Assembly: GCF_040833965.1 (NCBI RefSeq) | Contig: NZ_CP162142.1 | Coordinates: 868,001 to 932,000 of the forward strand | Direction of reading: 5' to 3' | DNA from: Leptospira sp. WS39.C2 | GTDB taxonomy: Bacteria; Spirochaetota; Leptospiria; Leptospirales; Leptospiraceae | Length of the DNA: 64,000 nucleotides | In this document: positions 33,313 to 40,821 of the stretch, piece after piece | How the letters are laid out: the number at the start of each line of letters is the position of its first letter | Position numbering within the stretch: the first letter of the stretch is position 1 | Position numbers and translations under genes: made by a program | The notes under the pieces: generated by a model | What the model saw: only the letters and a program-made list of their open reading frames with translations | Database searches by the model: none | What the model was told of the DNA's origin: nothing

Positions 33313-33773
33313 GTAGTCGATAAAAAAACTCGGATACCAGCTTCTGAGTATTCTTCCCAATCAGTTTGGAAAGTTCTAATTTTTGGAATTTCAGGATGGT
33401 TCCAAATTTCTGCCCAAAATTTTGGCACGACCTCTTCTGGTGGACCTGGTTGGATCGCAAAATAACGACCGTTTTGTGGTTTAATTTCTAAGATTTCCAT
33501 TCCAGGAAGTGGTTTTGTATTTGGTTCCACTGCATAACCTAACAAGAAGTCGTAAAAACCATTCTCATCTGATTCATAGGATGAATAAACAGCAAAAAGG
33601 GGATCATATTTGCGCAATGATTCCATTTTTTTGGGGATGTCTTCTTTGTAAAATTTCGAATAAATTGCAGGAATTTTGACATCTGCTTCGCCAGGAGCGT
33701 TCGAAGTTCGTACACGAAGTCCCATCACTGAAAAAGGTTCTGTTTTTACAAGTGGCTCTGCCAGTTTCCCCAT
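33309..33773 (-). CDS. GyrI-like / effector-binding domain protein
   Basis: A 154-residue stand-alone effector-binding domain of the AraC-type GyrI-like superfamily: EPFSVMGLRVRTSNAPGEADVKIPAIYSKFYKE, a middle FAVYSSYESDENGFYDFLLGYAV, and the C-terminal RTFQTDWEEYS. Such domains bind small amphipathic molecules, or gyrase in the GyrI case. No DNA-binding part is present. It lies next to the first 5S rRNA gene and is transcribed away from it. Confidence 0.7.
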   Translation of the reverse strand: MGKLAEPLVKTEPFSVMGLRVRTSNAPGEADVKIPAIYSKFYKEDIPKKMESLRKYDPLFAVYSSYESDENGFYDFLLGYAVEPNTKPLPGMEILEIKPQNGRYFAIQPGPPEEVVPKFWAEIWNHPEIPKIRTFQTDWEEYSEAGIRVFLSTT

Positions 33774-33826
33774 ATTGAAATCATTTCAGTTTGGATAAAA
33801 AACGCAATCTTTTCTTCAGTAATCAT

Positions 33827-33856
33827 TTGACTTCCAACATCCTTCCGTACACATGG
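33827..33856 (+). promoter_or_regulatory. Probable promoter of the first 5S rRNA gene
   Basis: TTGACT at 33827-33832, an 18-base spacer and ACATGG at 33851-33856. The -35-like hexamer starts 38 bases before the mature 5S, exactly as TTGCGA does at the second copy, although the sequences between differ. The -10 element is weak. Confidence 0.5.
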
Positions 33857-33864
33857 TAATTACT

Positions 33865-33980
33865 CCTGGTGATTATGGAGAGAAGGCCATACCCGTTCCC
33901 ATTCCGAACACGGAAGTCAAGCTTCTCATCGCCGATGGTACTATTGGGTTCGCTTAATGGGAGAGTAGGACGTTGCCGGG
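33865..33980 (+). rRNA. rrf: 5S ribosomal RNA, copy 1
   Basis: A 116-base 5S rRNA. The conserved core is present: CCCGTTCCCATTCCGAACACGG (loop B/C region, split here as CCCGTTCCC and ATTCCGAACACGG), then GCCGATGGTACTATTGGG and GGGAGAGTAGG. CCTGGTGAT at the 5' end pairs with GTTGCCGGG at the 3' end, with wobbles, to form helix I. No 16S or 23S gene is adjacent, matching the dispersed rRNA genes known in Leptospira. It differs from copy 2 at a single base (GCTTAATGGG here, GCTCAATGGG there). Confidence 0.93.
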
Positions 33981-34645
33981 TTAGCACTTATAACGTTATA
34001 GAGAGCGTTCACGAAAGTGAGCGCTTTTTTTATTTTTGGGGCGTGGTTTTAGCCGGCTACCGTCCGCGACTCGCAAATAGCGGTCGCTGCCTCAAAATCA
34101 GAGCAAGGTGTCTTGCTCTGATTTTTCCGGCATTGTTGCCGGGTGGGATTTGAATGGTTTTTATGTTGAGAATCAGCTGACCTTTAGGTTGGCTTTTTTA
34201 TGTACAAAACAACTCCATTGAGCGGACAAGCGAGTGGGGGTGGAAGTAGGACGTTGCCTCTGTTAGCACTAATAACGTTATAGAGAGCGTTCACGAAAGT
34301 GAGCGCTTTTTTTATTTGTTGAGCTCTGTTTGAGCCGGCTGCCGTCCGCGACTCGGAGTACCGGTCGCTGCCTCAAAACAAGTGCAAGGTGTCTTGCTCT
34401 TGTTTTTCCGGCATTGTTGCCTCTGTTAGCACTGATAACGTTATAGAGAGTGTTCACGAAAGTGAGCGCTTTTTTTATTTGTTGAGCTCTGTTTGAGCCG
34501 GCTGCCGTCCGCGACTCGGAGTACCGGTCGCTGCCTCAAAACAAGTGCAAGGTGTCTTGCTCTTGTTTTTCCGGCATTGCTGCCGGGTGGGATTTGAATG
34601 GTTTGTAAATTGAGGATTAGCTGACCTTTAGGTTGGCTTTTTTTA
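33981..34645 (+). repeat. 5S-downstream hairpin repeat cassette, locus 1
   Basis: A gene-free stretch of repeated hairpins. Type 1 (AGCGTTCAC-GAAA-GTGAGCGCT plus T run) at 34004, 34286 and 34449. Type 2 (14-base stem, AAAATCAGAGCAAG or the variant AAAACAAGTGCAAG, GTGT loop, T run) at 34094, 34375 and 34538. Type 3 (AGCTGACC-TTTA-GGTTGGCT plus T run) at 34175 and 34619. A 163-base unit beginning GTTGCCTCTGTTAGCACT at 34253 is repeated in tandem at 34416; each begins with what looks like the 3' end of a 5S gene. Related copies follow the second 5S gene. From 34646 to 34815 I see only a short GGCTTACTTAAG repeat. Confidence 0.8.
34004..34031 (+). terminator. Terminator of 5S rRNA copy 1
   Basis: A 9-base stem AGCGTTCAC / GTGAGCGCT with a GAAA loop and seven T, 24 bases after the mature 3' end. 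In the later copy at 34449 the stem has a T where this has C, still pairing as a wobble. Confidence 0.88.
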
Positions 34646-34815
34646 TGTCCAAAAGCAAATCCATTGTGTGGACCCAATTGTATGTAAACGAAAGATTGTT
34701 CGTGAAATGGGTGAGGCTTACTTAAGAAGCCGAAGCCTACTTAAGATTATTCCAAATGAAAAATAGGGAGGCAATTCTAATCATAGAACCAGTTATTCTA
34801 TGATTTTTTTTCCTA

Positions 34816-35397
34816 TTATTTTGGGCAATGTAGGTAAGAATCAATTGCTGAATTCCAGGCTTTTTCTGGGTCAAAATTTTTTACCATCCAATGATCTTTA
34901 TCAGAGAAAGAACTGATACCATGAGCAATCATATAATTTGGTGTATAGGTTGGTTTTCCTAAGGCATTCATTGATTGACAAACATATAATAATTTTTCAT
35001 TGGATGTCATGACATTGGTTTGAAAATACTCTTGGTAAGCTTTTAATTTTTCCTGTTCGATTGTGCCCAAAATATTAATCTGTAATACTCTAATCGCTTG
35101 GTGAGCTGACCTATCTTCTACGCGTAAAGTATCATACCTTCCATATACACCAGCCGCGGCCTGAAGGTAAGAAGCATTTTCATACTCTCCTTTTTCAATG
35201 CAATCACGTACAGCTGGGAATATATCTGCAGGTGTATAATAATTGAAAAGTTCCGAAATTGTAGAACACTTTAACGAATAGGAACTCGCTAAGTTTCCCT
35301 TACTTTCATAGTTTTTTATTTGGGAGGATTTACATGAAAAAGTAAATAAAATGGAAGGGACTAAAAATAGGAACAAGTATTTTGATCTAAATTTCAT
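34816..35397 (-). CDS. Putative lipoprotein, function unknown
   Basis: About 193 residues from ATG 35397. A basic, hydrophobic leader ends in the spirochaete-type lipobox FTFSC (MKFRSKYLFLFLVPSILFTFSC). The mature protein is helical with several cysteines (LKCSTIS, RDCIEKG, YVCQSMN, LHCPK) and repeats of short helices (GEYENASYLQAAAGVYGRYD) that recall Sel1/TPR-like folds. The frame is open back to 35436; the chosen Met gives the best signal. It is the first gene after the 5S repeat cassette. Confidence 0.65.
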   Translation of the reverse strand: MKFRSKYLFLFLVPSILFTFSCKSSQIKNYESKGNLASSYSLKCSTISELFNYYTPADIFPAVRDCIEKGEYENASYLQAAAGVYGRYDTLRVEDRSAHQAIRVLQINILGTIEQEKLKAYQEYFQTNVMTSNEKLLYVCQSMNALGKPTYTPNYMIAHGISSFSDKDHWMVKNFDPEKAWNSAIDSYLHCPK

Positions 35398-35451
35398 AGG
35401 TTGCATTAGAAAGGATTCTGATTCCATTACAATCACAAATTAATTCTTTGA

Positions 35452-35655
35452 TTTTTAATTCTTATATCCATTTTAGAAATTACTAAAGTTTTCAAAGGTA
35501 AATTTATTTTACAACCTGAAGCAAGTTATAAAGTTTCATTTTCAGATTTATCTACTGAAACTAAGCTTAAAGGTAGTATGCGAACGCTAACGAGTGAAAG
35601 AAAGTCTATGTTCCGTAGACCAAGTGAGGGCGAAGTTCGTAAGTGCAGTGGTTAG
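35452..35655 (+). pseudogene. Possible gene remnant, 3' fragment
   Basis: A frame without a start codon reads ILEITKVFKGKFILQPEASYKVSF and SDLSTETKLKGSM, which looks like real protein sequence, then continues into the palindromic element (RTLTSERKSMFRR...) and stops at 35653. No upstream part exists: the frame is closed at 35449-35451 and the divergent lipoprotein lies close. I read it as the end of a lost gene, cut by insertion or deletion. Confidence 0.3.
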
Positions 35656-35657
35656 CG
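35585..35657. repeat. attC-like imperfect palindrome
   Basis: CGCTAAC (35585-35591) pairs with GTTAGCG (35651-35657), 59 bases apart, and the interior holds a 7-base hairpin GTCTATG-TTC-CGTAGAC (35604-35620). Outer AAC/GTT core sites around an internal hairpin are the layout of integron attC sites, but the ends deviate from the RYYYAAC/GTTRRRY consensus and L-boxes are not clear. A small transposon end or REP element is an alternative. Confidence 0.35.
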
Positions 35658-35681
35658 GTAGTTATATGAAGATCGGGATCT

Positions 35682-36254
35682 CTAAGAAGCAAGATCGTTC
35701 CAAAAATATGGTTCCTTATTTTCTCCTTCATTCATAACAACTTCCTTAGTAATATTCAGAGAAAATTCTAGATTAAAATAGCTAATTATATCTTCACCAT
35801 AATAAATAATATCTGTTTGATAAACCGAATAGACTGGCGTTCCACTTCTTTTTGGTTCCGAAGGCATAAATCGATGACTATAAATTGGAATTAATTTTGG
35901 TACATTTAAATGATACCAATCAGAAAATATTGCGATTTGATTTTCGAGTTTTTCCGGTTTTTTCCCAATTTTATTATACCAAAATAAATTATTTTTTATA
36001 TCAAACAATATTCCTTCTAGAGGCCAATTTAACATTTTTTTGATTTTATAAATATTATTTTCTGAAAAATCTCTCCAATTATAAAATCTTTCTCCAATCA
36101 CTAATCCAGTTTTCAAATATTTTAAATGATCTATATTAAACGAAATTGAATATTCGTTTTCAATTTTAGAAATTTCAGTATCAGTTAAACCATCAGTTAC
36201 ATGATAACCTTTCCTATCTAATTGGTTAAATATTTCTTTGAAATTTCCTTCCAT
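35682..36254 (-). CDS. SMI1/KNR4 (SUKH) family protein, possible immunity protein
   Basis: A 190-residue protein with the SUKH pattern I know from Bacillus SMI1/KNR4 proteins: TDTEISKIENEYSISFNIDHLKYL, FYNWRDFSENNIYKIKKMLNWPLEGILFDIKNNLFWYN, then VPKLIPIYSHRFMPSEP, GTPVYSVYQTDIIYYGEDI and FNLEF. Many SUKH proteins neutralise polymorphic toxins, so an orphan immunity gene is likely; no toxin is next to it. The frame starts with TTG at 36272; ATG 36254 with GAGAAAAC ahead is preferred. It is flanked by the attC-like element, and its base composition is more AT-rich than most neighbours. Confidence 0.7.
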   Translation of the reverse strand: MEGNFKEIFNQLDRKGYHVTDGLTDTEISKIENEYSISFNIDHLKYLKTGLVIGERFYNWRDFSENNIYKIKKMLNWPLEGILFDIKNNLFWYNKIGKKPEKLENQIAIFSDWYHLNVPKLIPIYSHRFMPSEPKRSGTPVYSVYQTDIIYYGEDIISYFNLEFSLNITKEVVMNEGENKEPYFWNDLAS

Positions 36255-36299
36255 AGTTTTCTCGAATTTCAAACAACGACCCTTAATTGAAGTTTTTCA

Positions 36300-37010
36300 T
36301 CAGTCATCTTGGAAAATCCCATAATATAAATCCCTATCTTTTTGATCTTTCAATGTATACTCATCCAATTGTTTTGTATATCGAAAGATGTGACTGGAAA
36401 ATTTGCCACAACCTTCAGCAGTAAATACATTACAAGTTTTGGTTTTGAATTTTGAATATAGAAATATATCTTTGAAAGAATTTTTACCGTTTTGAAAGGA
36501 AAGTTGGTTTTTAAACAGAGTATCTTTTGCCGAATATTCCATTGGAGTTTCAAATACTTTTTGATATGAAATACCCTCATAAATTTCAGAATAAGTTTCT
36601 GTGTAGCCATTTCCGGATAGGTCGTAATAGAGTAGCAACTCATCATAAGTATCGTTATTTAAATTGAGGAATTCGAAATTGAGTCCTTTTACAGAATCTT
36701 TTAAAAATGAAAATAATACTTTATGAGAATGATTTTCTCTTTCTGTAATGAGAATGAAATAGATTACATCTAATTCAAAAAGTGGAGAAGTCGATATTTT
36801 TCCACTTATCAGGGATCGGTTGGGTTGTAATAAGTTTATTACTTTAAATTCATAAATTTTATATGGTTCGGTTCGGGTAAGTTTTTGATTTCTAATAAAA
36901 TAACCAATTATGTTTTTTTCATTTAATTCGCTTAGTATTTTCTGATTGATTTTGTTTGTTTCCATACATTGTAAGAGTAAGAAACAACTGAGTAAGAGAA
37001 TGGCCTTCAT
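36300..37010 (-). CDS. Putative lipoprotein, function unknown
   Basis: A 236-residue protein with a short lipoprotein signal (MKAILLLSCFLLLQC, lipidated Cys at 15). The mature part is AT-rich in coding, acidic and beta-rich, with FEFLNLNNDTYDELLLYYDLSGNGYTETY suggesting a repeat or calcium-loop-like turn. I do not recognise it. It overlaps the end of the VOC gene by 4 bases (ATGA), so both are on one transcript, and the SUKH gene follows after 45 bases. Confidence 0.6.
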   Translation of the reverse strand: MKAILLLSCFLLLQCMETNKINQKILSELNEKNIIGYFIRNQKLTRTEPYKIYEFKVINLLQPNRSLISGKISTSPLFELDVIYFILITERENHSHKVLFSFLKDSVKGLNFEFLNLNNDTYDELLLYYDLSGNGYTETYSEIYEGISYQKVFETPMEYSAKDTLFKNQLSFQNGKNSFKDIFLYSKFKTKTCNVFTAEGCGKFSSHIFRYTKQLDEYTLKDQKDRDLYYGIFQDD

Positions 37011-37486
37011 TTTTCACTTAGAATGTCAGTGGCTGTTTCGTTGCCAAGTTGTTCAGCAAGTCCAATGAGAAGACCTTCGACACCTCGGATGTAACAAAGA
37101 CGATAAATCGATTCAAACTCAACAACTTTGCCTACAATTGTCGCACCTTGTTTTGTGAGTCGTGACAATAACTCATCTAGGTGACTGACTCGGAACATAA
37201 TACGAAGATACCCAAGTGAATTCACGGGAGCTGTTCTATGGTCGGCAATCGTTTTAGGAGAAATGAAATGAGAAAGTTCAATGCGTGTATGACCGTCGGG
37301 AGTTACCATCATCGCAATTTCCACTTCTTGGTTGCCAAGTCCTGTGACTTGACCAGCCCAATCACCATCGACAACCATTCTTCCTTCTAATGTTAGTCCT
37401 ATTTCCTGGAAAAAAGCTATGGCATTGTCAAGGGACTGAACAACAATACTAACATTATGCATTTCTAAAACTTTACTTTTTGTCAT
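37007..37486 (-). CDS. VOC family (glyoxalase/bleomycin-resistance fold) protein
   Basis: A 159-residue vicinal-oxygen-chelate protein: MHNVSIVVQSLDNAIAFFQEIGL, then IAMMVTPDGHTRIELSHF, the second module YLRIMFRVSHLDELLSRLTKQGATIVG and IYRLCYIRGVEGLLIGLAEQL. Candidate metal ligands are His10, Glu in IELSHF and residues in the second module. The substrate cannot be told from the sequence. It starts the VOC-lipoprotein pair on the minus strand. Confidence 0.8.
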   Translation of the reverse strand: MTKSKVLEMHNVSIVVQSLDNAIAFFQEIGLTLEGRMVVDGDWAGQVTGLGNQEVEIAMMVTPDGHTRIELSHFISPKTIADHRTAPVNSLGYLRIMFRVSHLDELLSRLTKQGATIVGKVVEFESIYRLCYIRGVEGLLIGLAEQLGNETATDILSEK

Positions 37487-37614
37487 GACCTTTTATTTGA
37501 TAAATTACAAAAAGATCAAGTTGATAAAATTTTGTTTTGTTTTATAGTGAAACCGATTAACAATGATATTTTTATTGTATTAGAATTTATTTTTAGTAGA
37601 TGAGAATTTAATTT

Positions 37615-38346
37615 ATGATGAAAAAGTTTGGAATCTTATTCTGCGTTGCGATTCTTTTCTTATTTATTTTGTATAAAGCATTTGAATCAGGATATATTTG
37701 GTTTGTATATCCTTCCAAAGACAAATATCCAATTCGAGGGATCGATGTATCCCATCACCAAGGTAAAATCAATTGGAGTTTAATTCCTAAAAATCAAATT
37801 TCATTTGTTTACATTAAAGCGACTGAAGGTGGTGATTTTAAAGATAAGTCATTTGTATACAATTGGAGTGAAGCAAAAAAAGAAGGATTTTTTGTTGGGG
37901 CTTATCATTTTTTTACCCTATGCAAATCCGGTTTGGAACAAGCTGAAAATTTTATCCAAACTGTTCCTGTGGATACTGCATCTTTACCTCCTGTTGTTGA
38001 CCTCGAATTCGAAGGAAATTGTAAGGAGAGACCAAATTTAGAAAATGTCCAATTTGAAATCCAAAAGTATTTGGATCGAATTGATTCCCATTATGGAAAA
38101 AAGACAATTCTTTACTTAACGAATGAGTTTAAAAGCAAATACTTAGGTGACAATTTATTCCAACATCCGGTTTGGATTCGGAATATTTTTTTACACCCAA
38201 ATGTATTTTCCTCAATCGATTGGGTTATTTGGCAGTATAAAAATACAGAGAGAGTGAATGGTATTGAAGGTCCTGTTGACATCAATGTTTTAAGCGGTAA
38301 TCTTTCCACAATGGCGCAGACAAATAGTAAAGAAATCAAAAAGTAA
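37615..38346 (+). CDS. GH25 family muramidase (lysozyme)
   Basis: A 243-residue glycoside hydrolase family 25 enzyme that cleaves the beta-1,4 bond of peptidoglycan. After an N-terminal hydrophobic segment (about 5-22, anchor or signal) come the family motifs IRGIDVSHHQGKINW, FVYIKATEGGDFKD, GAYHFFT, the acidic pair in VVDLEFEG, ILYLTNEF and the C-terminal WVIWQYKNT..GIEGPVDINVL. Such enzymes are common in phages and in cell-wall remodelling; no phage genes are near. The region upstream is very AT-rich. Confidence 0.88.
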   Translation: MMKKFGILFCVAILFLFILYKAFESGYIWFVYPSKDKYPIRGIDVSHHQGKINWSLIPKNQISFVYIKATEGGDFKDKSFVYNWSEAKKEGFFVGAYHFFTLCKSGLEQAENFIQTVPVDTASLPPVVDLEFEGNCKERPNLENVQFEIQKYLDRIDSHYGKKTILYLTNEFKSKYLGDNLFQHPVWIRNIFLHPNVFSSIDWVIWQYKNTERVNGIEGPVDINVLSGNLSTMAQTNSKEIKK

Positions 38347-38394
38347 AAATCTTGTTTAAAGAATTTTTCCTAACATGAGAAACTTAATCGTACA

Positions 38395-39027
38395 TTAACT
38401 TAGGTCAACCGAGGAACTAACTGTTGTTTTAAACAATTGAATGACATCCATTCCTTTGGGAAGGACCAAGTGACCTTCAATGGCAAGTGATGCTATCCCA
38501 TGGACAATCGCCCATGCACCTAAGGCTCTTGCATGTGCTAATTTTTTATTCACACCTTCATTTGCAAATGCAGAATACAACAAACGAAAGGGACGTTGAG
38601 AACTCACCCATATTTCTCGACTCGTATTTTCCAAAGTTTTTGTTTTTTCTTCAAAGTTAATTTGATTCATCATCAAACGATAAAGATTTGGATTTGCAAT
38701 TGCAAATTGGATGTACTCGACTCCGAAATGGTAAGCTAATAAACGACCTAATAATTTTGGATGTTTTTTTTGAGCTGCAATCATATTCGTCGCTAAGTCA
38801 TCATACCCCGAAGCTGCAACTGCCTGTAATAATTCATGTTTTCCTTTAAAATGAGAATAGGGAGCCATATGTGTGACTCCAATTTCGCTTGCGATAGAAC
38901 GTAATGAAATTTCTTCAATCCCCATGGTTTGTAATAAACTGCGAGCTGCATTGATGAGAGCGGGCCGAAGGTCTCCATGATGGTAGGAGGATATTTGTTT
39001 AGTATTTTTTTGCTTTTTCCCTGCCAT
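38395..39027 (-). CDS. TetR family regulator, probable controller of the adjacent redox genes
   Basis: About 210 residues from Met at 39027 (MAGKKQKNTK). The DNA-binding part reads LRPALINAARSLLQTMGIEEISLRSIASEIGVTHMAPYSHFKGKHELL, a TetR HTH in which APYSHF replaces the usual YYHF. The rest matches the WHG-type C-terminal domain (PNLYRLMMNQINF, ALGAWAIVHGIASLAIEGHL). The frame extends to 39132, without a ribosome site. A 23-base palindrome lies in the gap to the divergent flavoprotein gene, so regulation of that operon is likely. Confidence 0.82.
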   Translation of the reverse strand: MAGKKQKNTKQISSYHHGDLRPALINAARSLLQTMGIEEISLRSIASEIGVTHMAPYSHFKGKHELLQAVAASGYDDLATNMIAAQKKHPKLLGRLLAYHFGVEYIQFAIANPNLYRLMMNQINFEEKTKTLENTSREIWVSSQRPFRLLYSAFANEGVNKKLAHARALGAWAIVHGIASLAIEGHLVLPKGMDVIQLFKTTVSSSVDLS

Positions 39028-39171
39028 TACAACTGAGTAGGCCACATTCTTCCATAGGTAAAGTCTTTTCGGTGAGGCAAATAAAATGGAGAAAGAAGGA
39101 ATTAATTTTCTCCTGATTACAATTTTTACCAATTCAGCTTTTTTTTAAAAATGAAGTTAAAAAATACCTTG

Positions 39172-39194
39172 CAATCTTTACAGTGTAAAGATTG
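39172..39194. promoter_or_regulatory. Operator for the TetR regulator
   Basis: An 11-base perfect inverted repeat (left arm CAATCTTTACA) around one G, with the TTTACA/TGTAAA core common among TetR operators. It lies 145 bases upstream of the TetR start and 38 bases upstream of the flavoprotein start. Confidence 0.72.
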
Positions 39195-39231
39195 GTTTAT
39201 CCAAAGAAGGAATTCCTTTGGGAGAGAGAAA

Positions 39232-40767
39232 ATGGCTCACTACGACACAATTGTAATTGGTGCAGGAAACGCAGGCTTGGTGGCAGCCACACGTTTACAA
39301 AGAGAAGGATCAAAAACTTTGTTATTGGAGCGTCATAATGTGCCAGGGGGATGTGCCACATCTTTTGTAAGAGGTGATTTTGAATTTGAAGTAGCCCTCC
39401 ACCAATTGAGTGGAGTTGGAACAGAATCCAATCCTTTCATAATGCGACGTGTATTTGAAGAACTTGGAGTGTTGGATAAAATTGAACTTGTTCAGGAAGA
39501 AGAACTCTATCGGATTATCATGCCTGGAAAATTGGATGTCACTTTACCTGCTGATTGGAATGAACTACAAATTCATCTAAAAAATCTTTTCCCAGAAGAA
39601 TCAAAATCTATCGAAGCATTTTTCATACTTAGTGAATCAGTTGTAAATGAATATTATTTTGTATTACCAAGAGTTCGTTTATCAAAGGACGAAAGTAAAA
39701 TTAAAACTAAATGTCCAAATTTTTCAGCTTACGGCCTACGATCAACTACCGACGTTTTAAATGAATTTTTTAAAAATGAAAATTTAATTAATGTTATTAC
39801 ACCTTACTGGAGTTATGTTGGTATTCCCACTACGGATTTGGTGTTTGCCGAATTCATCGGTATGTTATATTTTTATTGTGTATATAAACCTTGGCATATC
39901 AAAGGTGGATCCCAAATGCTTTCGAGCTCCTTATTGTCTTCTTTTGAGGAAGCGGGCGGCGAAGTTCGGTTTCATTGTGCTGCAGAAAAAATTCTAACTG
40001 AAAATGGATCTGTGCGAGGGGTAATCCTTGAGACGGGTGAAACTGTTTCTTGCGATGCAGTAGTTTCAAATGTAAGCCCACTCATCACCTACCATGAAAT
40101 GTTAGATCAAAACACACCTCCACCATCCGTATTGAAGGATTTTCAATCAAGAAGGATGGGTGTTTCTGCAGTTTGTTTATATTTGGGATTAGATTGTCCT
40201 CCGGAAGAGATAGGTTTTACGACAGCCTCTACCTTTGTGATGACAACTTCTAATGCACAAGTAACAGAAGATAGAATGTATACGTTAGAAGCTCCAGATT
40301 GGGGGATGGTGACTTGTTATAATTTCATTGATGAAGAATTGGCTCCTAAAGGAAAATCCGTTGTCACACTTGTAGCTTTACAATATGGAGAAGCATGGAA
40401 ACAGGTTCCTCCAGAACATTATATTTCCACAAAATACGAATTTGGTGATAAACTGATCAATCTTATAGAAAAAGCTTATCCAAACATCAGGTCACATATT
40501 GAAAAAGCGGAAGTTGCCACACCTATGACAATGATGCGGTATTTGAATACTCCTGGTGGTGCTATTTATGGATTCAAACAAACATTACAAGATGGCCATT
40601 TGTTTCGTGATACATTAGATGGAATTGATGGACTTTATTCTGCGAGTAGTTGGACAAGTATGGGTGGCTTCCAACCTACATATTTGAATGGTTATAATAC
40701 AGCTCGAAAAATTATAAAAAGATCAAATATAAAACGGAAAACCAAAACAGCCGTTGAGACAAAGTAA
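39232..40767 (+). CDS. FAD-dependent oxidoreductase, phytoene desaturase / RetSat-like
   Basis: A 511-residue flavoprotein. The N-terminal dinucleotide fold is YDTIVIGAGNAGLVAATRLQREGSKTLLLERHNVPGGCATSF, typical of the CrtI/CrtISO/RetSat family; the C-terminal FAD motif is DGIDGLYSASSWTSMGGFQPTYLNGYNTAR. Substrates in the family are carotenoids, retinoids and other polyenes or fatty acids. The frame runs back to 39151 through the operator; ATG 39232 follows GGGAGAGAG. A flavin/2Fe-2S reductase gene follows 54 bases downstream and could supply or take electrons. Confidence 0.82.
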   Translation: MAHYDTIVIGAGNAGLVAATRLQREGSKTLLLERHNVPGGCATSFVRGDFEFEVALHQLSGVGTESNPFIMRRVFEELGVLDKIELVQEEELYRIIMPGKLDVTLPADWNELQIHLKNLFPEESKSIEAFFILSESVVNEYYFVLPRVRLSKDESKIKTKCPNFSAYGLRSTTDVLNEFFKNENLINVITPYWSYVGIPTTDLVFAEFIGMLYFYCVYKPWHIKGGSQMLSSSLLSSFEEAGGEVRFHCAAEKILTENGSVRGVILETGETVSCDAVVSNVSPLITYHEMLDQNTPPPSVLKDFQSRRMGVSAVCLYLGLDCPPEEIGFTTASTFVMTTSNAQVTEDRMYTLEAPDWGMVTCYNFIDEELAPKGKSVVTLVALQYGEAWKQVPPEHYISTKYEFGDKLINLIEKAYPNIRSHIEKAEVATPMTMMRYLNTPGGAIYGFKQTLQDGHLFRDTLDGIDGLYSASSWTSMGGFQPTYLNGYNTARKIIKRSNIKRKTKTAVETK

Positions 40768-40821
40768 AATCTTTTTGATCATTCAATTGAAACTTAAATT
40801 TTTACACAATAGGAATAAGTT

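Noticed and set aside
33869..34153. Protein-coding frame over the first 5S gene (and its twin at 44458-44640)
   Set aside because: The frame is simply translated 5S rRNA plus its terminator region; both copies occur because the rRNA is duplicated.
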